Assembly (NCBI GenBank): GCA_031292755.1
Contig: JARLGM010000012.1
Location: 1-64,000, forward strand
Origin: Candidatus Sulfopaludibacter sp.
GTDB lineage: Bacteria; Acidobacteriota; Terriglobia; Bryobacterales; Bryobacteraceae
Direction: 5' to 3'
DNA: 64,000 bases
The position numbers and the translations under genes are program-made. Below the pieces are notes generated by a model. That model saw only the letters and a list, made by a program, of their open reading frames with translations. It did no database searches and was not told the DNA's origin. Shown one piece after another: positions 50,988 through 59,612 of this stretch (position 1 is the stretch's first letter; each line of letters opens with the position of its first letter).

Positions 50988-53900
50988 TTCCACACCTCAT
51001 AAATTGCCGGATAAACTACCAGTTCCAGAAGGAACGAAGTGAAGATGCCGCCGATCATCGGCGCGGCGATGCGCTTCATCACGTCCGCGCCCGTGCCCAC
51101 GCTCCACATGATGGGCACCAGCCCGAGGAACATCGCGGCCACCGTCATGAACTTCGGGCGGATGCGTTTCACCGCGCCTTCCAGAATGGCCTCCTGCAGT
51201 TCGCGCAGGTTGCGCAAGCGTCCCTGCGCGGCGGCACGCTGGTAAGCGATGTCCAGATACAGCAGCATGAACACGCCGGTCTCGGCATCCACACCCATCA
51301 GGGCGATCAACCCGACCCATACTCCGATGCTCATGTTGTATCCCAACAGGTGCAGCAGCCAGATCGCGCCCACAGCGGAAAAAGGCACGGCCAGCACCAC
51401 GATCAGGGTCTTCACCATGGAGCGAGTATTCAAATACAGCAGCCCCATCACCAGGAACAGCGTGAGCGGAAGAACCAGCGTCAGGCGTTGCCGTACGCGG
51501 GCCATGGCTTCGTACTGCCCGCTCCAGGCCAGGGTGTAACCCGCCGGCAGGTGCAGGCCGCGACTCACTACCCGCCGGGCTTCTTCCACGTAAGATCCCA
51601 GGTCGCGGCCCGCCACGTCCACGTACACATAGCCGCTCAACATGCCGTTTTCGTCGCGATACATGGCCGGTCCACTAGCGAGTTTCACCGTGCCGAGTTC
51701 CTGTATGGGAATCTGCTGCCGGCCGTCTCCCACCGGCACCAGGACGTGCTCCAGCGCGCTGGTACTGCTGCGAAAGGCCCGCTGGTAGCGCACGTTGACG
51801 GGGTAGCGCTCGCGGCCTTCCACGGTGGTGGTCACGTTCTCGCCGCCGATGGCGTTCATCACCACGGCCTGCGCGTCGTCCACGGTCAGGCCGTAGCGGG
51901 CCAGGCGCTTGCGGTCCCAGGCCACGTCCAGGAAATAGCCGCCGCCGGTGCGCTCGGCAAACACGCTGCGGGTGCCGCGCACGCCCGCCAGCAGCGTTTC
52001 GATCTGTTTGCCGAGCTGCTCGATGGTCTGGATGTCCGGGCCGAACACCTTCACGCCCACCGGCGTCCGGATACCCGTGGTGAGCATGTCGATGCGATTC
52101 TTGATAGGCATGGTCCAGGCGTTCGAGACGCCGGGGATTTGCAGCGCTTCGTTCATCTGGTCCACCAGGTCTTCCTGCGAGATGTGGTCTGGGGTGATAT
52201 GGCGGAAGGCGGGCCGGATCCAGTCCGGCGCCCAGGCGGAATACCAGGTATCTATTTTGCGCCACTGGTCCACCGGCTTCAGTGTGATGGTGGTTTCAGC
52301 CATGGAGAGCGGCGCGGGATCGGTGGATGTTTCGGCGCGGCCTGCTTTGCCGAGCACCTGGTCCACCTCCGGAAAGCGCGCCAGGATGCGCCCCTGCGCC
52401 TGCAAGAGGTGCTGCGCTTCGTCCGCCGAAATGCCGGGGACCGTGGTGGGCATGTAGAGCAGCGCGCCCTCATCCAGCGGCGGCATGAACTCTGAGCCGA
52501 GCTTGCGGTAAGTAGGAATGGTGGCGGCCACCAGCAGGATTGCGCCGGCGATCACCGCCCATTTCCAGCGCAAGCTCCACTCCGCCACGGGATGGTACAG
52601 ACGGATCAGGACGCGGCTGATGGGGTGATTCTCCTCGGAGTGAATCTTGCCCACCAGCACGGCGCTGGTGACGCGCGCCAGCCAGCGCGGCCGGAACTCG
52701 AAATTGCGCATGTGGGTGAAGAGCAACCGCAGGGCCGGGTCCAGCGAGATGGCCAGTACAGCGGCGATGATCATGGAGAAATTCTTGGTGTAGGCCAACG
52801 GCTTGAACAGGCGCCCCTCCTGCGCCTCCAGGGTCAGCACCGGCAGGAAGGAAACGGCAATCACCAGGAGGGCGAAAAAGCTGGTGCCGCCGACCTCTTT
52901 CACCGCTTCGATCACCACGCGGTGGTAATCTTCTTTGCGGCCGGTGCGTTCCCACTCTTCCAGTTTCTTGTGCGTCTGCTCCACGACTACGATGGCCGCG
53001 TCCACCATGGCGCCCACCGCGATGGCGATTCCGCCCAGGGACATGATGTTCGCGCTCACGCCCATCAGCCGCATGGGAATAAACGAAATCATGATGGCCA
53101 CGGGAATGGTAAGCACCGGGATGAGGGCGCTGGGCACGTGCCAGAGGAAAATCAAAATCACCAGCGAGACGATGATCAGTTCTTCGACGAGCGTGTGCTT
53201 CAGGTTGTCGATGGACCGCAGGATCAGTTCCGAGCGGTCATAAATGGGAACCACTTTCACGCCCGGCGGCAGACCTGGCGCGAGCTCTTTGAGCTTGCCC
53301 TTCACGCGATCGATCACGGCGAGGGCATTCTCGCCCTGCCGCATGATCACGATTCCCGAAACTGCATCGCCGGTGCCGTTGAGGTCGGCCACGCCACGCC
53401 GGATGTCGGGACCGAGTTCCACCAGCCCTACGTCTTTCACGCGCACCGGGACGCCGCCGGCGGAGGCCAAGAGCGCAATGTTTCCGAGATCGCCAATCGA
53501 CTGCGCATAGCCGCGGCCGCGCACCATGTATTCGGCGCCGCTGAATTCCACCAGGCGCCCGCCCACGTCGTTGTTGCCGGCGCGCACCGCTTCCACCACG
53601 CGCTGGATGGGGATGCCATACTCCTGCAGTTTTTGGGGATCGACATTCACCTGGTACTGCCGCACGAACCCGCCGAGCGGCGCCACCTCCGCCACGCCGG
53701 GCACGGACTGCAATTGGTAGCGCAGGAACCAATCCTGCACGGAGCGCAATTGCGCCAGATCGTGCTTGCCGCTGGTATCCGCCAGCACGTACTGAAACAC
53801 CCAACCCACGCCGGTGGCGTCCGGTCCGAGTTCGGTGCGCACGCCCTGGGGCAGGCGCGGCATCACCGCGGAGAGATACTCCAGGGTGCGGGAGCGCGCC

Positions 53901-54211
53901 CAGTAAATGTCCGTGCCTTCGTCGAAGATGATGTAGACGTAGGAGTATCCGAAGTCCGAGAAGCCGCGCACGGTGCGCACGCCGGGCGCTGACAGCATGG
54001 CGCTGGTGATGGGGTAGGTTACCTGGTCCTCCATGATGTCAGGGCTGCGATCCCAGCGGGAATAGACAATCACCTGCGTGTCGCTCAGGTCGGGGATGGC
54101 GTCCAGCGGAATGGTGCGCACGCTCCACCAGCCCCACACCGTCGCCGCGCCGATCAGTACGAATACTGCGAACCGGTTGCGCCCGGAGAATTCGATGATG
54201 CGATTGATCAC
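50948..54211 (-). CDS. cusA: Heavy-metal RND efflux pump, CusA/CzcA type
   Basis: A 1087-residue inner membrane RND pump with twelve membrane helices in two halves. The N-terminus (FSGRNRFAVFVLIGAATVWGWWSVRTIPLDAIPDLSDTQV) and the GGIAIAVGAMVDAAIVVVEQ segment of TM4 are typical of the heavy-metal group. In Cu/Ag pumps three methionines form the site; matching segments are LLYMPTTVPG, SMAETTITLK and NRIDMLTTGIRTPVGVKV. All three Met are kept, which favours Cu(I)/Ag(I) over Zn/Co. It exports periplasmic or cytosolic metal through CusB and CusC. The ATG overlaps the stop of the cusB gene. Confidence 0.92.
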   Translation of the reverse strand: MINRIIEFSGRNRFAVFVLIGAATVWGWWSVRTIPLDAIPDLSDTQVIVYSRWDRSPDIMEDQVTYPITSAMLSAPGVRTVRGFSDFGYSYVYIIFDEGTDIYWARSRTLEYLSAVMPRLPQGVRTELGPDATGVGWVFQYVLADTSGKHDLAQLRSVQDWFLRYQLQSVPGVAEVAPLGGFVRQYQVNVDPQKLQEYGIPIQRVVEAVRAGNNDVGGRLVEFSGAEYMVRGRGYAQSIGDLGNIALLASAGGVPVRVKDVGLVELGPDIRRGVADLNGTGDAVSGIVIMRQGENALAVIDRVKGKLKELAPGLPPGVKVVPIYDRSELILRSIDNLKHTLVEELIIVSLVILIFLWHVPSALIPVLTIPVAIMISFIPMRLMGVSANIMSLGGIAIAVGAMVDAAIVVVEQTHKKLEEWERTGRKEDYHRVVIEAVKEVGGTSFFALLVIAVSFLPVLTLEAQEGRLFKPLAYTKNFSMIIAAVLAISLDPALRLLFTHMRNFEFRPRWLARVTSAVLVGKIHSEENHPISRVLIRLYHPVAEWSLRWKWAVIAGAILLVAATIPTYRKLGSEFMPPLDEGALLYMPTTVPGISADEAQHLLQAQGRILARFPEVDQVLGKAGRAETSTDPAPLSMAETTITLKPVDQWRKIDTWYSAWAPDWIRPAFRHITPDHISQEDLVDQMNEALQIPGVSNAWTMPIKNRIDMLTTGIRTPVGVKVFGPDIQTIEQLGKQIETLLAGVRGTRSVFAERTGGGYFLDVAWDRKRLARYGLTVDDAQAVVMNAIGGENVTTTVEGRERYPVNVRYQRAFRSSTSALEHVLVPVGDGRQQIPIQELGTVKLASGPAMYRDENGMLSGYVYVDVAGRDLGSYVEEARRVVSRGLHLPAGYTLAWSGQYEAMARVRQRLTLVLPLTLFLVMGLLYLNTRSMVKTLIVVLAVPFSAVGAIWLLHLLGYNMSIGVWVGLIALMGVDAETGVFMLLYLDIAYQRAAAQGRLRNLRELQEAILEGAVKRIRPKFMTVAAMFLGLVPIMWSVGTGADVMKRIAAPMIGGIFTSFLLELVVYPAIYEVWKWHFELKPRLSHS

Positions 54212-55464
54212 GGCCGCACTTCCGCCGCGCCGGCAGGTTTGAGCTGGCTTTCCGAGTTCAGCAGGAACGCCCCGCTGGTGACGATGCGCTCGCCGGGGGC
54301 CAGACCTTTGACAATCTCCACGCGGTCGTCAATGCGCTGGCCGGTCTCCACCTGCCGCGGCTCGAAGTAGCCGTTGCCGCGGTCCAGGAAAATGGTTTTC
54401 GCGGTGCCGGAATCCAGCACGGCATCGGCCGGAACCATGAGACGGCGCGCGCCGCCCAATTGCATTTCTACATCCACGAACATCTCGGGCCTCAGCCGCA
54501 TCCCCGGATTGGCCACATCCAGCCGCACTTTGAGGGTGCGGGTGGTGGGATCGATCTGCGGCTGGAGATAGCTGACCCGCGCCGAAAGCGCGCCGCCGCC
54601 CGGCAGCACGATGCGCGCTCCCTGACCCATGCGCACCTGCGTCGCGTCGGATTCGAAGACGTCCGCCATCACCCACACGCGGCGCAGGTCCGTGATCGCG
54701 TACAACTCGGTCTCGGGCATGATCTTCTGGCCGGGAAAGGCGTTTCGCGCGGTCAGGTAGCCTGTGGCGGGCGCGTAGAGCGTGATGGATTTGATGGGCT
54801 TGCCGGTGCGCTCCACCTCGGCCAGTTGTTCGCCGGTGAGGTCCCACAGTTCGAGGCGCCGGCGCGCGGCCTCCACCAGCGATTCGCTGTTGCCGACCGA
54901 TTCGGCCATCGAGCTGTGCCGCATCACGTCGCGCGCCTTCAGCGCCAGCAGCAGCTCCTGCTGGCTGGCCAGCATCTCGGGGCTGTAGAGCGTGAGCAGC
55001 GGCTGGCCTTTCTGAATCAACTGTCCGGTAAAATCGGCCGACACATGATCGATCCAGCCTTCCACCTTGGAGTGGACGCGCGAGATCTGTGTTTCATCGG
55101 CGGCCACCCGCCCGGCGGCGCGGATGGTCTGGCCTTCGGTGACCCACTCTGCTTCGCCGTAGCGCAGGCCGATCAGTTGTTGCTTGTCCTGGCCCACCAG
55201 CATCGTGTTGGGCGGCGGCCCTTCGCCATTGGCGGCGGGAGGAGCTTCCCCGGCGTACACCGGCTCCAGCGTCATGCCGCAATCCGGCGCGATGCCGGGC
55301 TTATCGGACTTGTACCAGGGGTGCATGGCATCCACGTAGTACAGGATTTTGCGCGTGTTCTTCGCCGCCGCCGGCCGCGTGCTGTACCAGCGGCCATAGC
55401 CGAAGCCGAAGATGAACACCAGCGCCACGGCGACCAGCGCCAGTAGGAATTTGACGGCCTTCAT
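54208..55464 (-). CDS. cusB: Metal efflux periplasmic adaptor, CusB type
   Basis: A 418-residue adaptor. One N-terminal membrane helix (FLLALVAVALVFIFGFGYG) is followed by a heavy-metal-binding segment YYVDAMHPWYKSDKPGIAPDCGMTLEPVY (His and Cys plus Met). The usual CPMHP start has lost its Cys here. The helical hairpin (EMLASQQELLLALKARDVMRH), lipoyl halves and beta-barrel (RVWVMADVFESDATQVRMGQGA) follow. It bridges CusA and CusC. The start overlaps the cusC stop, and its stop overlaps the cusA start. Confidence 0.92.
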   Translation of the reverse strand: MKAVKFLLALVAVALVFIFGFGYGRWYSTRPAAAKNTRKILYYVDAMHPWYKSDKPGIAPDCGMTLEPVYAGEAPPAANGEGPPPNTMLVGQDKQQLIGLRYGEAEWVTEGQTIRAAGRVAADETQISRVHSKVEGWIDHVSADFTGQLIQKGQPLLTLYSPEMLASQQELLLALKARDVMRHSSMAESVGNSESLVEAARRRLELWDLTGEQLAEVERTGKPIKSITLYAPATGYLTARNAFPGQKIMPETELYAITDLRRVWVMADVFESDATQVRMGQGARIVLPGGGALSARVSYLQPQIDPTTRTLKVRLDVANPGMRLRPEMFVDVEMQLGGARRLMVPADAVLDSGTAKTIFLDRGNGYFEPRQVETGQRIDDRVEIVKGLAPGERIVTSGAFLLNSESQLKPAGAAEVRP

Positions 55465-56696
55465 GGCTTTGTCTCCAGCGCCACGCCGGTGAGTTCTTCC
55501 AGTTTCGCCACCGCCAGCGCATAGTTCAGTTCCTGTTCGTGCGACTGTTGCTCCACATCGATCCGGGACATGATGTTGGTGAGGACCGAGAGAAAATCCG
55601 TCGCGCCCGTCTCATAGGAAGCCAGGGACGATTCGATGGTGAGCGAGCTCTGCGGCAGAATCGTATCGCCGTACAGCTTCATCAGCCGGAATGCCGTCTC
55701 CGCCGCGGCATACGAATCGCGCACGTGGAATTGCAGGGTCTGCTGAGCGGCTTCGAAGTTGTGGCGAGCCTCGCTCAGAAGCTGCACCTGCTCGTTGAGC
55801 GCCGGCTTCTGGCGGCCGGCGGCATGAATCCGCAAGGGGATTTCCACATGCGCTTCGTACATCGACGGCATAGCGCCCATGTTGTAATAGCCCGCGGAGA
55901 CGGTGTAATCAGGGTGAAACTCTTTGCGCGCCAGGTTGACCGCCAGCTCTCCGCGTTCGATCATCTTCTGGTCGCGGCCCAGGTCGGGTGCGGTCTGTGC
56001 GGCGCGGGCCAGCAGTTCTTCGAGGGTGAGCGCGAGCGGTTGCGGGCCGGAATCTTCGGGCATGCCCACGGCGCTGCCCGGCGGGCGATTGAGGAGCGCG
56101 TTCAGTTCCGCTTCGGCGCTGCGGCGCTCCTGCAGCATTTGAATGATGCGCGTCTCCAGAATGGAGAGCTGGGTCTGCGCTTTGAGGATGTCCTGCTGTG
56201 CCGCTTTGCCCGCGGAGTAGCGCACCTCGGAGACGCGAATGGCGCGGGTCAACTGCTCTTTGCCGTCGCTCAGGATCTCCACCATGGCGTAGCTGTGGTG
56301 GAGCATGTGGTAGGCCTGGATGACGCGCGAGCGCACACTCAACTGCACTGCCAGGTACTGCTGGAACTCCGCGGAGGCTTCCTTGGCGGCAATCTCGCCG
56401 CGCAGTTTGAGCTTGCCGGGATACGGAATTTCCTGCGAGATGGTGAGCCCGATATTGCTGGTGGGCTGGGCGCCGAGTCCCTGGCCGGGCAACGGCCCAC
56501 CGCTGCTGGCGTACCCGAACGAAAGGCGCGGGTCAGGCAGGCTCCGTTCCTGCGACGGGCGCTGGAGCGCGGCCTCGTAGCGCTTCTGGGCGGCCAGAAT
56601 CTCGGGGTTTTGAGCCAACGCCGTGGCGATGAATTGTTTCAGCGGTGCAGCTTGGGCAGCACTGGTAAGAACAGCAAATATATAAATGAAACGCAT
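55461..56696 (-). CDS. cusC: Outer membrane factor, CusC/TolC type
   Basis: A 411-residue outer membrane channel. The signal peptide is MRFIYIFAVLTSAAQAA. The repeated helix pairs are typical: LKQFIATALAQNPEILAAQKRYEAALQ in the first half and LEELLARAAQTAPDLGRDQKMIERGELAVNLAR in the second. It forms the exit duct of the Cus pump. The gene is preceded by a small Cys/His-rich gene 54 bp upstream and overlaps cusB by 4 bp. I see no lipobox. Confidence 0.92.
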   Translation of the reverse strand: MRFIYIFAVLTSAAQAAPLKQFIATALAQNPEILAAQKRYEAALQRPSQERSLPDPRLSFGYASSGGPLPGQGLGAQPTSNIGLTISQEIPYPGKLKLRGEIAAKEASAEFQQYLAVQLSVRSRVIQAYHMLHHSYAMVEILSDGKEQLTRAIRVSEVRYSAGKAAQQDILKAQTQLSILETRIIQMLQERRSAEAELNALLNRPPGSAVGMPEDSGPQPLALTLEELLARAAQTAPDLGRDQKMIERGELAVNLARKEFHPDYTVSAGYYNMGAMPSMYEAHVEIPLRIHAAGRQKPALNEQVQLLSEARHNFEAAQQTLQFHVRDSYAAAETAFRLMKLYGDTILPQSSLTIESSLASYETGATDFLSVLTNIMSRIDVEQQSHEQELNYALAVAKLEELTGVALETKP

Positions 56697-56750
56697 ACTC
56701 CATGCCTCTTGGGATTTTGAGCGAGCTTCAGGCGGTTACGCTCGCCAAAA

Positions 56751-57050
56751 TCAGATGCGAAGCAGGGAATAGAGTAGGCAGAGGTCCGGCGGGAGATGGT
56801 GCGCGAGAGCAACGACTGGCGGGAACGAATTCCGTTGCGGGGCAACCACCGTCTCAACGGACCAGGCCACGTGAATCGCGGGTGCCGGGGAGTTCAGCAT
56901 CGCGACGGGATGACCATCGCAGCTCTTGGAAACCTTCTGGCAATGCCCGGCGCGATCGCAGCAGCCACCCGCCTTCAAAGGGGCACAGGCGAGACACAGG
57001 CTGGCAAGCAGCAGCAGCACGAGTCCGAGATGGGCAATTGCGCGTAACAC
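56751..57050 (-). CDS. Small secreted Cys/His-rich protein, first gene of the left arm
   Basis: A 99-residue protein with one hydrophobic signal/anchor segment (LGLVLLLLASLCLACAPL), then GGCCDRAGHCQKVSKSCDGH and a His-containing tail. The pattern C-x4-H-C-x4-K-S-C resembles the C-x4-C-H-x5-K-P-C of the divergent protein at 57164. Cys and His in this density point to Cu or Zn binding in the periplasm. The start is GTG at 57050, chosen where the hydrophobic segment begins; the frame is open further and there is no clear ribosome binding site, so the start is uncertain. It leads the CusCBA operon. Confidence 0.6.
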   Translation of the reverse strand: MLRAIAHLGLVLLLLASLCLACAPLKAGGCCDRAGHCQKVSKSCDGHPVAMLNSPAPAIHVAWSVETVVAPQRNSFPPVVALAHHLPPDLCLLYSLLRI

Positions 57051-57163
57051 GATATCGAGGAGGACGGTGCAATCCGTCTGCCAACCTACATGCCCTAATT
57101 TACAACGTTTGGTACGGTCCGCGTGGGTGAAATCGCGCAATTCTGGGTTATTCTTGAGTCAGG
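57051..57163. promoter_or_regulatory. Shared divergent promoter region of the metal island
   Basis: 113 bp separate the two Cys/His-rich genes. The centre is AT-richer (CCCTAATTTACAACGTTTGG). No CueR-type dyad or clear operator is found by eye. Any metal-responsive control of both arms should act here. Confidence 0.45.
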
Positions 57164-57478
57164 ATGGCGCGTGGCAAATTCCAGATCGTCTTGCTGGCTG
57201 TGGCGCTGTTGTTTGCCAACGCCTGGTGCGTGGCGCAATGCTCCGTGACACCTACACCGTGCCACGTCCCGCCGTGCCACCGCCATCAGACTGCCAAGCC
57301 GTGTGCCTCGTCGGTCGTTGTTGAGGCTGGGAACGCAGTACCGCACTCTCCGCTGGCCGTGGTAGCGGCCTTGCCGTCAGGGGAGTTTCGTCCGGACGCG
57401 CCATCGCGGGTTACCGCGCCGCCGGCCAAAGCCGTCTCCCCGCCGCCCCCCCTCGTATCCACGCCCATCCGCGCCTGA
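57164..57478 (+). CDS. Small secreted Cys/His-rich protein, first gene of the right arm
   Basis: A 104-residue exported protein. A signal peptide (MARGKFQIVLLAVALLFANAW) leads to CSVTPTPCHVPPCHRHQTAK followed by PC: four Cys and four His in 22 residues. The remainder is Ala/Val/Pro-rich and probably disordered. It resembles the left-arm peptide at 56751 in size, placement and cluster spacing. A metal-binding or sensor role is inferred from composition. The ATG has only a weak AGG nearby. The outer-membrane-like gene follows 33 bp later. Confidence 0.65.
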   Translation: MARGKFQIVLLAVALLFANAWCVAQCSVTPTPCHVPPCHRHQTAKPCASSVVVEAGNAVPHSPLAVVAALPSGEFRPDAPSRVTAPPAKAVSPPPPLVSTPIRA

Positions 57479-57511
57479 TCCATACGCTCGCCTGTCGTCG
57501 AAGGAGACCGT

Positions 57512-58708
57512 ATGAAGCAGACCCTCACTCTATTTGTTTTTTCCGCCTGCGCATTGGCGCAGATGAACGATGCGGGCATGTATCTGATGGACACGGCATC
57601 CGGCACCAGCCGCAATCCGGCGTCGTGGCAGATGCCCATGCTGATGACGCGCGCCGGGGCTTGGAGCCTGATGTTCATGGGGCAGGCATTTATCGTGGAC
57701 ACGCAGCAGTCCCATCCGCGCGGGGGCGACAAGCTGTATTCGCCGAATTACGGCATGGCCGCCGCCGGGCACTCTCTGTGGGGAGGCAGCCTGATGTTCG
57801 AAACCATGATCAGCCTGGAGCCGGCCACCATCACCAACCGCAGCTATCCGCTGCTTTTCCAGACCGGGGAGACCGCCTATGGGCGGCCGCTGGTGGACGC
57901 CCAGCATCCCCACAACTTCATCATGGCCGTGGGTGCGCATTATGCTCACAGCCTGGCGGGCGGTAACATGCTGGAGCTTTACTATGCGCCGGTGGGCGAT
58001 CCGGCGCTGGGCCCGGTGGCGTTTCCGCACCGCGCGTCGGCCGCCGAACTGCCGGAGGCGCCGCTTGGCCACCACTGGCAGGATGCGACGCACATCGCCG
58101 ACAACGTGGCGACGGTAGCCGTTCAGCACTCCTGGCTGCGACTGGAGGCGAGCGGTTTCTACGGCACCGAGCCCGACGAAAATCGCTGGCACATCGATTG
58201 GGGCTCCATGAATTCGTACTCCGGCCGGGTGAGCGTGACGCCTTCGAAGAACTGGGTGTTCCAGGTATCCGCCGGCCGGTTGACCAAGCCCGAGCGGCAG
58301 CAGGCGGGCGACGTGATCCGCGCCACTTCTTCGGTCTCCTACAACCGGCCCATGGATTCGGGCAGTTCCTGGTCCACCAGCGTCATTTGGGGACGCAACC
58401 ACGACACCTTCACGCAGCACAACCTCAATTCTTATCTCGCCGAGACGGTGTATCCGGTGAGCCGGCGCAACTTTCTGACGGGCCGGTGGGAGTTGGTCGA
58501 TAAGGACGAACTTTCCGTGGAGGGCATCTACCGCATTGGCGCCTACACGGCCGGCTATACTCGCGACATCGGCAATCTGAAGTACCTGGAAACGGGCATC
58601 GGGGCCAATCTGACGGCCTACACGCTGCCCGCCAGCTTAAAGCCGTATTATGGCGACCGCCCCTGGGGTGTGAACGTCTACCTGCGGTTGCGATTGAGAA
58701 AGGAGTAA
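57512..58708 (+). CDS. His/Met-rich outer-membrane-like protein
   Basis: A 398-residue exported protein, signal peptide MKQTLTLFVFSACALAQ, preceded by AAGGAG. The N-terminal third is unusually rich in Met and His (MNDAGMYLMDTASG, QMPMLMTRAGAWSLMFMGQ, QHPHNFIMAVGAHYAHSLAG, HHWQDATHIADN). The C-terminal half is alternating beta-strand (WVFQVSAGRLTKPERQ, SSWSTSVIWGRNHDTF, WGVNVYLRLRLRKE), as in an outer membrane barrel. Similar proteins occur beside copper genes in other bacteria as I recall. Cu(I) prefers Met and His ligands, so a copper-handling barrel is plausible. It sits between the Cys/His-rich peptide and the FTGVITD paralogue. Confidence 0.7.
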   Translation: MKQTLTLFVFSACALAQMNDAGMYLMDTASGTSRNPASWQMPMLMTRAGAWSLMFMGQAFIVDTQQSHPRGGDKLYSPNYGMAAAGHSLWGGSLMFETMISLEPATITNRSYPLLFQTGETAYGRPLVDAQHPHNFIMAVGAHYAHSLAGGNMLELYYAPVGDPALGPVAFPHRASAAELPEAPLGHHWQDATHIADNVATVAVQHSWLRLEASGFYGTEPDENRWHIDWGSMNSYSGRVSVTPSKNWVFQVSAGRLTKPERQQAGDVIRATSSVSYNRPMDSGSSWSTSVIWGRNHDTFTQHNLNSYLAETVYPVSRRNFLTGRWELVDKDELSVEGIYRIGAYTAGYTRDIGNLKYLETGIGANLTAYTLPASLKPYYGDRPWGVNVYLRLRLRKE

Positions 58709-58710
58709 CT

Positions 58711-59025
58711 ATGAAAAGAACGATCTTACTGGGGCTGACGTACGCCGGGATGCTGGCCGCGGCCGAGCAGACTTTCACCGGTGTCATTACCGATACCATG
58801 TGCGGCAAATCGCATGACATGATGGCGGGCCAGCCCGATGAAAAGTGCGTGGCCGCGTGCGTCAAGGGCTCCAGCCGATATGCGCTGTACGACGGCAAGA
58901 CGGTGCTCCAGTTGAGCGATCAAAAGACGCCCGCCCGGTTTGCCGCCAAGCGGGTGAAGGTAACCGGCACATTGAACGAGAAAACGCAGACGATCAAAGT
59001 CGTTTCCATGGAAGCAGGGAACTGA
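58711..59025 (+). CDS. Small secreted Cys/His/Met protein (FTGVITD family), right copy
   Basis: A 104-residue exported protein. The signal peptide is MKRTILLGLTYAGMLAAA. The core reads QTFTGVITDTMCGKSHDMM, then QPDEKCVAACVK, YDGKTVLQLSDQKTPARFA and a beta-rich end. It is about 40 percent identical to the left copy at 50053 and keeps every Cys, the His and both Met. AAGGAG precedes the ATG, which comes 2 bases after the stop of the barrel gene. It closes the right arm as its paralogue closes the left. Confidence 0.8.
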   Translation: MKRTILLGLTYAGMLAAAEQTFTGVITDTMCGKSHDMMAGQPDEKCVAACVKGSSRYALYDGKTVLQLSDQKTPARFAAKRVKVTGTLNEKTQTIKVVSMEAGN

Positions 59026-59059
59026 CGGCTACTAACTTTAGGTGATATCCGGCTTCTGT

Positions 59060-59065
59060 TAAAAT
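59060..59065 (+). promoter_or_regulatory. Candidate -10 element for the grpE operon
   Basis: TAAAAT lies 7 bases before the GTG start of grpE; TTTAGG at 59037-59042 is a possible -35 at 17-bp spacing. There is no Shine-Dalgarno, so a leaderless transcript is likely. Confidence 0.4.
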
Positions 59066-59072
59066 CGAATTA

Positions 59073-59606
59073 GTGGACGCTCAAAACCCCGACTCGAATA
59101 CAACCAACGTGTCTCCCGGCCTGCCGGCGGAATCGCCGGAGGGGCAACTCGCGGCAACCGTTGCCGAGCGCGATCAGCTCCTTTCGGAGAAGGCGGAGCT
59201 GTACGATCGCCTGCTCCGCGCCCGTGCCGAATTCGATAACGCGCGGCGCCGCACCGAGCGGGAACGCGGTGAGTACCTGCAATTTGCGGCCATGGACCTG
59301 GTCCGCGAAATCCTGCCCGTGCTGGACGATTTTGAGCGCGCGCTGAAGGTGGAAACGGCGGACAAGGAATACGCCAAAGGCGTGGAACTGATCTACCAGC
59401 GCCTGGCCGAGACTCTGAAAAAAATGGGGTTGGAACCCATCGAAACCGGCGGCCAGAAGTTCGATCCGAACCTGCACCAGGCTGTAGAACGCGTGGAAAC
59501 CGAAGACGCCGGGGACCAGACGATTCTGGGTGAATTTCAGCGAGGATATAATTTCAGGGGAAGGCTCCTGCGGCCGGCGATGGTAAGGGTCGCGGTGAAA
59601 CCGTAA
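59073..59606 (+). CDS. grpE: GrpE nucleotide exchange factor
   Basis: A 177-residue co-chaperone for DnaK. The N-terminal half is a long coiled coil (LAATVAERDQLLSEKAELYDRLLRARAEFDNARRRTERER), followed by DLVREILPVLDDFERAL and the beta-domain (GLEPIETGGQKFDPNLHQAVERVETED, GYNFRGRLLRPAMVRVA). It releases ADP from DnaK. The start GTG at 59073 lacks a ribosome binding site and is 7 bases after TAAAAT. dnaJ follows by 6 bp in the same operon; dnaK itself is not here. Confidence 0.96.
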   Translation: MDAQNPDSNTTNVSPGLPAESPEGQLAATVAERDQLLSEKAELYDRLLRARAEFDNARRRTERERGEYLQFAAMDLVREILPVLDDFERALKVETADKEYAKGVELIYQRLAETLKKMGLEPIETGGQKFDPNLHQAVERVETEDAGDQTILGEFQRGYNFRGRLLRPAMVRVAVKP

Positions 59607-59612
59607 AACGTA

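Noticed and set aside
57051-57163. CopY/BlaI or CueR operator in the metal island gap
   Set aside because: No TACA-N2-TGTA site and no long CueR-type dyad could be found.
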